Source: Sphaerochaeta globosa str. Buddy (GTDB taxonomy: Bacteria > Spirochaetota > Spirochaetia > Sphaerochaetales > Sphaerochaetaceae). From it: a stretch of DNA of 64,000 nucleotides. The stretch covers positions 1,122,458 through 1,186,457 of the forward strand of contig NC_015152.1 of assembly GCF_000190435.1 (NCBI RefSeq), in the 5' to 3' direction. A program made the translations under genes and the position numbers. The notes under the pieces are model-generated. The model made no database searches. It had not been told where the DNA came from and saw nothing but the letters and a program-made list of their open reading frames with translations. Below are positions 58,153 to 64,000 of the stretch, one piece after another (position 1 is the stretch's first letter; each line of letters starts with the position of its first letter).

Positions 58153-59262
58153 ATGGCAGATCCAAGAGAACAGAAGTTGGCAGAACTACTTGTCCAATAT
58201 TCGGTACACCTTCAGAAGGGTGAATCGTGTCTTATCAACGCAGTCGATATTCCAACCAGCATGACTGAGGCCTTGATCAAGGCTGTCTATGCTGTAGGGG
58301 GGTATCCGGTGGTCAACCTGTGGAACCAGCGAATCGAGCGTGCGATGTGTGAGAATGCAACGCAGGCTTCCTTGGAGAAGTGGGCTGATGTCGATGTGTA
58401 CCGCATGAAGCAAATGGATGCCTTCATCGGTATTCGCGGTATTGCAAACGTGAGAGAGCTGGCGACCATTCCTGAGAAATCAAATTTGGCAAGCACGTAT
58501 TACAACACCCCGGTGCATATGAAAACACGGTTGCCGCACACCAAATGGGTGGTTCTGCGCTATCCGACCGAGATCATGGCAATGCAGGCAGGTCTGGGAA
58601 CCGTGGAATTCGAAGAGTTTTTCTACAAGGTTTGCACCCAGGTCGATTATGCTGCCATGGCCTCTGCAATGGAAGAAGCCAAAACCTTTTTGGATACCGT
58701 CGACCAGGTGCACATCAAGGCAAAGAATACTGATTTGACTTTTTCGGTCAAAGGTATGCCCTGGATTCCCTGTGCAGGCCGGATGAATATTCCCGATGGC
58801 GAAATCTATTCCTGCCCGGTCAAGGATTCAGTACAGGGAACGATTACCTACAATACCGAAAGCACCTATCACGGTCACTGCTTCAAGGAGGTGAGTTTCA
58901 CCTTCAAGGATGGGAAAATCGTACAAGCCCATGCCGATGACGATGCACTGTTGAACGATATCCTCGATATTGATGAGGGAGCCCGTTACATCGGTGAATT
59001 TGCCTTGGGTTGCAATCCCGGTATTCTCAAACCTATGGACAACACGCTCTTCGATGAGAAGATTTTCGGGTCGATTCACTTCACCCCGGGCAACGCCTAT
59101 GACGATTGCGACAATACCAACCGTAGCTCAGTGCACTGGGATCTGGTGCAGATCCAAAGGCCCGAATATGGCGGTGGTGAGATGTATTTTGACGGAGTTC
59201 TGGTTCGTAAGGATGGTGTATTCGTACATCCGAAGCTTACCTGTTTGAATCTTTCGCTGTAA
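58153..59262 (+). CDS. M29-family aminopeptidase (AmpS-like)
   Basis: A 369-residue metallo-aminopeptidase of the thermophilic M29 family. Metal-ligand segments: NIPDGEIYSCPVKDSVQG, STYHGH, EFALGCNPG, and HFTPGNAYDD with SSVHWDLVQ at the end. It releases N-terminal residues from peptides in the cytoplasm. GAGAGGAG precedes the ATG, 15 nt after the pseudouridine synthase stop, so the two are one transcript. Confidence 0.93.
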   Translation: MADPREQKLAELLVQYSVHLQKGESCLINAVDIPTSMTEALIKAVYAVGGYPVVNLWNQRIERAMCENATQASLEKWADVDVYRMKQMDAFIGIRGIANVRELATIPEKSNLASTYYNTPVHMKTRLPHTKWVVLRYPTEIMAMQAGLGTVEFEEFFYKVCTQVDYAAMASAMEEAKTFLDTVDQVHIKAKNTDLTFSVKGMPWIPCAGRMNIPDGEIYSCPVKDSVQGTITYNTESTYHGHCFKEVSFTFKDGKIVQAHADDDALLNDILDIDEGARYIGEFALGCNPGILKPMDNTLFDEKIFGSIHFTPGNAYDDCDNTNRSSVHWDLVQIQRPEYGGGEMYFDGVLVRKDGVFVHPKLTCLNLSL

Positions 59263-59268
59263 AGCCGA

Positions 59269-59298
59269 TTGACACAGAGTGCAAAGCTCTGGTACAAC
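59269..59298 (+). promoter_or_regulatory. Promoter of the Amt-PII gene
   Basis: Perfect TTGACA (59269-59274), 18-bp spacer ending TGG, TACAAC (59293-59298), an extended -10. It starts 7 nt after the previous stop codon. Confidence 0.75.
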
Positions 59299-59304
59299 AA
59301 GGCA

Positions 59305-59426
59305 AACGTCAAGGGCGATGTGGAGCAATCCGCATCGCCCTTAGTCATTTCAAGCCCGTTGGGCTTCGTACAAAGGTGTGCGGTGATTTTCACTGCACGC
59401 CTCTTTTTTTGTTTTGGAGGGGATGT
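59305..59426 (+). promoter_or_regulatory. Structured leader of the Amt-PII gene (possible attenuator or riboswitch)
   Basis: About 122 nt with three hairpins: AAGGGCGATG/CATCGCCCTT (59311-59342), AAGCCC/GGGCTT (59352-59366), and a terminator (59374-59410). Only 16 nt separate the terminator from the ATG, with GGAGGGG between. CCGCA in the first hairpin can pair with TGCGG of the terminator, a possible antiterminator. I do not recognise a known riboswitch class. Confidence 0.55.
59374..59410 (+). terminator. Intrinsic terminator inside the Amt-PII leader
   Basis: AGGTGTGCGGTGA, 3-nt loop, TCACTGCACGCCT, then C and seven T: a 13-bp stem with two G-U pairs. Confidence 0.85.
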
Positions 59427-61115
59427 ATGTACACTTCGGTAGACACGCTCTGGGTCCTGTTGGGTACGGCGCTCGTGTTTTTCATGCAAGCAGGTTTTGC
59501 CATGGTGGAGACCGGTTTCACCCGGGCGAAGAACGCCGGCAACATCATCATGAAAAACTTGATGGATTTCTGTTTGGGCAGTGTGGCCTTCTGGGTTGTA
59601 GGATTTGGCCTCATGTTCGGCCTCGGCAAGGACGGTCAGACACATCCGCTGTTCGGTATGCTGGATTTTTTCATTCTCCGAGAATACGGTTCCGCCATCC
59701 CTTCCTATGCGTTCATCATGTTTCAGACAGTCTTCTGTGCTACGGCTGCGACCATCGTCAGCGGTGCAATGGCTGAGCGTACCAAGTTTGTTTCGTATTG
59801 TGTCTATTCGCTGATCATCAGTGCCTTGATCTATCCGGTCAGCGGCCACTGGATATGGGGCGGCGGTTGGCTCGCCCAATTGGGTTTCCATGATTTTGCC
59901 GGTTCCACCGCGGTGCATATGGTTGGCGGGGTGGCGGCTTTCTGGGGGGCCAAACGCATCGGAGCGAGAATAGGCAAGTATGATAGTGAAAAACGAGCCC
60001 AGGCAATTCCCGGCCATAGTCTGACCCTCGGTGCCTTGGGTGTGTTCATCCTTTGGTTCTGTTGGTTTGGCTTCAACGGTGGTTCCACCCTTGGTATGAG
60101 CTCGGATGCCAGTCAAGTCAGTGCATCTGCAATATTCTTCAACACAAACCTGGCTGCGGCCATGGCAGCATGTGCAACCATGCTCCTTACGTGGTGGCGG
60201 TACAAGAAACCCGATGTTTCCATGACGCTCAACGGCGCTCTGGCGGGTCTGGTTGGTATTACCGCCGGCTGTGACGCTGTTTCTCCCTTAGGTGCTGCCG
60301 CCATCGGCCTTATCAGCGGGGTTGTTGTTGTCTTCGCCGTTGAATTCTTTGAGAAAGTGGCTCATATAGACGATCCTGTGGGAGCCATTTCCGTACATGG
60401 CATCTGCGGGGCGCTTGGAACACTCCTTGTAGGCTTGTTCGCCGTTGATGGTGGCTTGTTCTATGGCGGTGGGTTCACCCTTTTGGGAATCCAGGCGTTG
60501 GGAGTAGGTTCGGTAGTGCTCTGGGTCTCTGTTACCATGGTATGTTTGTTCATCCTGCTGGAGAAGACCGTCGGCTTGAGAGTGTCCCACTCCGAAGAAA
60601 TTGCAGGTCTGGATCTGAAGGAACATGGGCTATGTTCAAGCTATGCCGATTTCATGCCTGCCGTCCCATCGGTGCTTGGATCTGGTGTTCCTGAGGATGT
60701 GGCAATTCCTGTTGTCGAGGTTCCTCCGATGCAAAAGAGCAGCCGTGAGGCTCCTCTGACCAAGGTGGTCATAGTCAGCCGGCAGAGCAAGTTCAACGAG
60801 CTCAAGGAGGCTTTGAATGGAATCGGGGTCATGGGTATGACGGTTACCCAAGTCATGGGTTGCGGCATGCAGAAGGGGCAGAAGGAGTATTACCGAGGGG
60901 TAGCCGTCTCTCCCACACTGCTTCCGAAGATGCAGCTGGAGACGGTGGTAAGCAAAGTTCCCGTGCGTTCAGTCATTGAGGCTGCCAAGAAAGCTTTGTA
61001 TACCGGACATATCGGGGATGGCAAGATTTTCGTCTATACCGTAGACAATGTAATCAAAGTCCGCACCGGTGAGGAAGGATATGATGCACTGCAGGATGAG
61101 ATACTTCCTGACTGA
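59427..61115 (+). CDS. Ammonium transporter fused to a PII signalling domain
   Basis: A 562-residue fusion. Residues 1-405 are an Amt channel with eleven helices (ETGFTRAKNAGN, VSGHWIWGGGWLAQLG, DDPVGAISVHGICGALGTLLVG). After a linker of about 40 residues, residues 444-562 form a PII domain (TKVVIVSRQSKFNELKEAL, AAKKALYTGHIGDGKIFVY). The T-loop reads YYRGVAVSPTLLPK where GlnK has YRGAEY: the uridylylated Tyr51 is replaced by Val. ATG 59427 has GGAGGGG 6 nt upstream. The fused PII probably gates the channel in response to ATP/ADP and 2-oxoglutarate, not uridylylation. Confidence 0.93.
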   Translation: MYTSVDTLWVLLGTALVFFMQAGFAMVETGFTRAKNAGNIIMKNLMDFCLGSVAFWVVGFGLMFGLGKDGQTHPLFGMLDFFILREYGSAIPSYAFIMFQTVFCATAATIVSGAMAERTKFVSYCVYSLIISALIYPVSGHWIWGGGWLAQLGFHDFAGSTAVHMVGGVAAFWGAKRIGARIGKYDSEKRAQAIPGHSLTLGALGVFILWFCWFGFNGGSTLGMSSDASQVSASAIFFNTNLAAAMAACATMLLTWWRYKKPDVSMTLNGALAGLVGITAGCDAVSPLGAAAIGLISGVVVVFAVEFFEKVAHIDDPVGAISVHGICGALGTLLVGLFAVDGGLFYGGGFTLLGIQALGVGSVVLWVSVTMVCLFILLEKTVGLRVSHSEEIAGLDLKEHGLCSSYADFMPAVPSVLGSGVPEDVAIPVVEVPPMQKSSREAPLTKVVIVSRQSKFNELKEALNGIGVMGMTVTQVMGCGMQKGQKEYYRGVAVSPTLLPKMQLETVVSKVPVRSVIEAAKKALYTGHIGDGKIFVYTVDNVIKVRTGEEGYDALQDEILPD

Positions 61116-61128
61116 ACCTAGCATGAGG

Positions 61129-61150
61129 AAGGGGGCCGATCGGCCCCCTT
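61129..61150. terminator. Bidirectional terminator between the Amt-PII gene and purU
   Basis: Perfect palindrome AAGGGGGCCGAT/CGGCCCCCTT, followed on the plus strand by TCTTACTC. The two genes converge here. Confidence 0.8.
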
Positions 61151-61157
61151 TCTTACT

Positions 61158-62030
61158 CTATCGCTCTACATCGAAGACAACGGTACGGTTCTTGAACATG
61201 ATGATTCTGCTCTCGAGGTGAGCCTGCACTGCTTTGGCCAGCACCCTGCGCTCGACATCCTTTCCCACATCCCTGAGGCCGTTGGGGCTGAGCTCGTGGT
61301 TTACCCGCACTACATCCTGGTCGATGATCGGCCCCTGGTCGAGCTCCTCGCTGGCATAATGGGCTGTGGCGCCAATCATTTTTACCCCACGCTCATATGC
61401 CTGCCGGTAGGGATTCGCCCCTTGGAACGCGGGAAGGAAGCCATGGTGGATGTTGATGATTTTTCCCTGCCATTGATGGGTGAACGCAGGGCTCAAAATT
61501 TGCATGTAGCGGGCCAGGACGACCAAGTCGATATCAAAACGCTTAAGCAAAGTCATTACCTTTGCTTCCTGCTCAGCCTTGCTCTCATTGGTGACGGGCA
61601 GGTAGTAGAAGGGGATACGGAACTGGTTTGCAATCACTTCCAAATCGGGGTGGTTGCTGATGATCAAGGAAATATCACACTTAAGGTCGCCTTCGTTCTT
61701 GCGAGCTATCAAATCATACAGGCAGTGGCTGGTTTTGCTGACCATGATGGCCACCCGCGCATTGTAGTCACTGTAATGGCACTCCCATGTCAGGTTGTAC
61801 TGGTTTGCAAACGCACCAAAATCCTCTTCGAGTTCCTTGCGGGTGGTCTTCAGGTCGTGCATGTCCAGCTCGATGCGCATGAAATAGCGGCCTTCTATGT
61901 TGTCGGTATGCTGCTGGCAGTGCACAATGTTGTAGCTGCGCTGGAAAAACCAGGTCGAGGTCGCACTGAGTATGCCCTTGCGATCCTCACACTGGATGAG
62001 GAAGATGATTTTCTTCTGGTTGTCTGTCAT
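61158..62030 (-). CDS. purU: Formyltetrahydrofolate deformylase
   Basis: A 290-residue enzyme that hydrolyses 10-formyl-THF to THF and formate. N-terminal ACT domain (IIFLIQCEDRKGILSATSTWFF) followed by a formyltransferase fold with NIHHGFLPAFQGANPYRQAYERGVKMIGATAHY. In a PFL-based fermenter this links formate and one-carbon pools. GAGGCACC precedes the ATG; xseB lies 11 nt upstream. Confidence 0.96.
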   Translation of the reverse strand: MTDNQKKIIFLIQCEDRKGILSATSTWFFQRSYNIVHCQQHTDNIEGRYFMRIELDMHDLKTTRKELEEDFGAFANQYNLTWECHYSDYNARVAIMVSKTSHCLYDLIARKNEGDLKCDISLIISNHPDLEVIANQFRIPFYYLPVTNESKAEQEAKVMTLLKRFDIDLVVLARYMQILSPAFTHQWQGKIINIHHGFLPAFQGANPYRQAYERGVKMIGATAHYASEELDQGPIIDQDVVRVNHELSPNGLRDVGKDVERRVLAKAVQAHLESRIIMFKNRTVVFDVER

Positions 62031-62041
62031 GAATGGTGCCT

Positions 62042-62251
62042 CTATGCTAGGGATGTAATTTCAGCTTCCTGGGGATTTTCGCCCAAAACAATCTCAACAC
62101 TTCGCTTTGCCTCTGCCAATGCCTTTTCCAAGGCTTTGGCTAGGCGCATTCCCTCTTCGAACAAAGCAATGCTCTCTTCAAGAGAGGTGTCGGAGGCATT
62201 GAGCTTTTGGGCGATCTCCTCAATTCTGGAAATATCAGTTTCAAAACTCAT
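62042..62251 (-). CDS. xseB: Exodeoxyribonuclease VII small subunit
   Basis: A 69-residue helical protein with the family pattern ISRIEEIAQKLNASDTSLEESIALFEEGMRLAK. It binds the XseA subunit. ATG 62251 has GGAG 6 nt upstream and starts 3 nt past the xseA stop. Confidence 0.95.
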   Translation of the reverse strand: MSFETDISRIEEIAQKLNASDTSLEESIALFEEGMRLAKALEKALAEAKRSVEIVLGENPQEAEITSLA

Positions 62252-62253
62252 TG

Positions 62254-63450
62254 TCACTCCTTTACCAGCGCCTTGCGTTTTCCGTCGGCGAATGTCAGCG
62301 TAAGCATGGATCCCGGTTCGGCTTGCTCCTTGGATGCAACGAGCTTGCCTTCCTGGTTTTGTACGACCGTATAGCCTCGGGCAAGTATAGCAAGGGGGCT
62401 GAGGGCTTGCAACTCTCTGATGGCAAGTTCCACCCGGGCGTCATGGCTTTTAAGGAGTTGTTTTTGTGCAATGACCAAATTGTTGCCTGCGTTGGCAAGC
62501 AAGTACTCCTTGGTGCTGATAATATTGCTGATTCTCACCTGCATTGCCTTGGTGTCAAAACGCTTGACCTTGCTCTCAGCTAGAAGAAGCCGACTTTGCA
62601 TGCTTTTTTGCAGTTGCTCATACAGGTTTTGTACCTGATTTCGGTAATCCATGTACCCTTGGCTGACCAATTCCGCAGCAGCGGAAGGGGTGGGAGCCCT
62701 TAAATCGGCTACGAAATCCGAGAGGGCCCAGTCGATTTCATGCCCTACAGCGCTGATGATGGGAATCTGTGAGCAATGGATTGCCTCGATTACGCACTCT
62801 TCGCTGAAGGGCAACAGGTCTTCGATCGAGCCGCCGCCGCGTCCGACGATCAACACGTCGCAGAGCAGCAAATCATTGGCTTGGAGGATGCGGTTTGCGA
62901 TCGATGGTGCAGCACTCTCTCCCTGTACAGTGGCAGGAAGAACCAGAATGTCGAGCGAGGGAGCCCTTCGCCCAAGGATGTTCAATATATCCTGCAGCGC
63001 TGCTCCGGTTGGGCTGGTCACCACGCCGACCCGAAGAGGCCGCTTGGGGATGGGTTTCTTTGTTTTCTCGTCGAAGTACCCCAGCGCTGCATACTGGCGC
63101 TTACGCATCTCCAGCATTGCCAAGAGTTGTCCGAACCCGGACTTCTCCATGCTTTCACATTTAAGCTGATAGGTTCCCCGTGCCCCGTATACATCCAGGC
63201 TTCCGGTCACCGTTACCTTGTCACCCTCCTGGGGGGTGAAATCCACCTTCCAGGTTGAGCCTTTGAACATGACGGCGCTGATGGAACAGGTTTCATCCTT
63301 GAGGGTGAAAAACCAATGGCCGGTGGAGGAGGGGCGGAAATTGGAAATCTCACCGGTAACCTTGAGTCCGTAAAAGCCTTGCTCCAAGGTCTGCTTAATC
63401 AGACTGGTAAGGTCGGAGACCGAGAGTTCGGTTTGTAGTAAGCTATCCAT
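62254..63450 (-). CDS. xseA: Exodeoxyribonuclease VII large subunit
   Basis: A 398-residue nuclease that degrades single-stranded DNA from both ends. N-terminal OB fold (LKVTGEISNFRPSSTGHWFFTLKDE), catalytic GVVTSPTGAALQDIL and GRGGGSIEDLLPFSEECV, and a C-terminal coiled coil. ATG 63450 has AAGGAG 7 nt upstream and overlaps the upstream gene by 8 nt. Coupled to xseB. Confidence 0.97.
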   Translation of the reverse strand: MDSLLQTELSVSDLTSLIKQTLEQGFYGLKVTGEISNFRPSSTGHWFFTLKDETCSISAVMFKGSTWKVDFTPQEGDKVTVTGSLDVYGARGTYQLKCESMEKSGFGQLLAMLEMRKRQYAALGYFDEKTKKPIPKRPLRVGVVTSPTGAALQDILNILGRRAPSLDILVLPATVQGESAAPSIANRILQANDLLLCDVLIVGRGGGSIEDLLPFSEECVIEAIHCSQIPIISAVGHEIDWALSDFVADLRAPTPSAAAELVSQGYMDYRNQVQNLYEQLQKSMQSRLLLAESKVKRFDTKAMQVRISNIISTKEYLLANAGNNLVIAQKQLLKSHDARVELAIRELQALSPLAILARGYTVVQNQEGKLVASKEQAEPGSMLTLTFADGKRKALVKE

Positions 63451-64000
63451 TCGCCTGCTCCTTGCTCTGCTTCCGGTGTCCAAGTCTGTGCATTTGATTC
63501 AGAATTCCCAGAAAAGCAAGGATGGCCCACAAGGCGAAAAAGAGCCAGAATCCGAGATACCAGAATTGGGAGAGCAGGTAGGCAACGATCAGGGAGCCTG
63601 CAATGGCGCTTTCCAGGGCCATGTAGGAGGTGAACCTGATCAGGCAGTAGGCGAGTATGATGACCTGCAGAATCAGAAAGATGACGAAACTGGTTTGCAG
63701 AGGCAAAAAGCCCAGGATAAGCAGGAAAATGACCAAACCCATGCTCACACCGGTAAAGGAGGCGACCACCAACTGCAGGGAATTCGATTTTGTTCGTGAG
63801 AGGTAAAACAGCAATAAGCCGCCGACGCTGAAGGAAAGCAGATTGATCAGCACACCCGTATAGTCCTGGGTATTGAAAATAACATTCCAAAGTTCGGTAA
63901 GGGGGGTGGGGGAAGCGAGGCTTTGCAGGAGGGATTGCTGTTGGGAAAGCAGGAGGGCAATGGCAAGAAAAACCAGGCTGCCCGCAAAGATGCTGCGGAT
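63443..64000 (-). CDS. Membrane protein upstream of xseA (5' partial)
   Basis: The frame is open to the right edge, so the start is outside. About 185 residues are visible with four to six helices, including FLAIALLLSQQQSLL, LINLLSFSVGGLLLFYL, VIFLLILGFLPLQTSF and LGFWLFFALWAILAFLGIL, ending in a basic cytoplasmic tail. I do not recognise the family. It overlaps xseA by 8 nt and so is co-transcribed with it. Confidence 0.65.
   Translation of the reverse strand: MRSIFAGSLVFLAIALLLSQQQSLLQSLASPTPLTELWNVIFNTQDYTGVLINLLSFSVGGLLLFYLSRTKSNSLQLVVASFTGVSMGLVIFLLILGFLPLQTSFVIFLILQVIILAYCLIRFTSYMALESAIAGSLIVAYLLSQFWYLGFWLFFALWAILAFLGILNQMHRLGHRKQSKEQANG

Overview
The window looks like a piece of a chromosome from a free-living, fermentative, anaerobic spirochaete of the Sphaerochaeta type. 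This is an inference. It rests on the moderate base composition, the many lipoproteins with a lipobox, the pyruvate formate-lyase pair under an FNR/CRP-type regulator, oxygen-defence genes, several c-di-GMP enzymes, a cytoplasmic-looking pectinesterase, and the tig-clpP-clpX run. I see no phage, insertion sequence, rRNA or CRISPR array. Six tRNA genes are present. The first and last genes run off the window.

Layout. 1-5.2 kb: a membrane EAL phosphodiesterase (5' end missing) and a 900-residue TPR lipoprotein. 5.3-7.6 kb: an RRM protein, a Nudix hydrolase, an alpha/beta hydrolase and a 55-residue ORF. 7.6-12.7 kb: a lipoprotein island (COG3014-like, LpoB-like and four LPP20-like genes). 12.8-18.8 kb: a rhodanese coupled to a C39-like cysteine peptidase, then GGDEF/HD-GYP and GGDEF/EAL proteins whose genes overlap. 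18.9-23.4 kb: a polyferredoxin and a TspO-like protein, divergent from an oxidative-stress operon (aldo/keto reductase, glutathione peroxidase, OhrR, lipocalin). 23.5-30.3 kb: pflA-pflB, an FNR-like regulator, a two-gene permease, a CBS protein and a DUF438/hemerythrin/PAS protein. 30.3-35.5 kb: a polyprenyl diphosphate synthase, an NDH-2/DoxX fusion and a triple-repeat FMN-binding-like lipoprotein. 35.6-44.1 kb: a LysE exporter, tRNA-Leu, and the minus-strand run tig, clpP, clpX, nrnA-like, a sigma-like gene, rdgB, pepF. 44.4-50.0 kb: ArsC/Spx-like, GNAT, pectinesterase, YeiH/LysR pair, Fic, and five tRNAs. 50.2-64 kb: a RarA fusion, a lipoprotein, MATE, Bax inhibitor-1, PHP/DRTGG/CBS-ATPase genes, a pseudouridine synthase, an M29 aminopeptidase, an Amt-PII fusion behind an attenuator-like leader, purU, xseB, xseA and a membrane protein.

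What stands out. (1) Polyprenyl synthase, membrane-extended NDH-2 and a tethered lipoprotein with repeated FMN-binding-like modules resemble the core of the flavin-based extracellular electron transfer locus of Listeria (dmkB, ndh2, pplA). The NDH-2 here carries a run of 11-residue repeats inside its membrane domain. (2) At least eight genes have a promoter -10 box only 6-8 nt before the start codon and no usable Shine-Dalgarno sequence, which predicts leaderless mRNAs. Six of these are three divergent pairs. (3) Three control elements can be read from sequence: a CRP/FNR-type palindrome placed at -41.5 of pflB, an OhrR-like palindrome at the stress operon, and a hairpin that buries the start codon of the sigma-like gene. 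(4) The Amt-PII fusion has a strong intrinsic terminator between its promoter and its start codon, so expression should need read-through.
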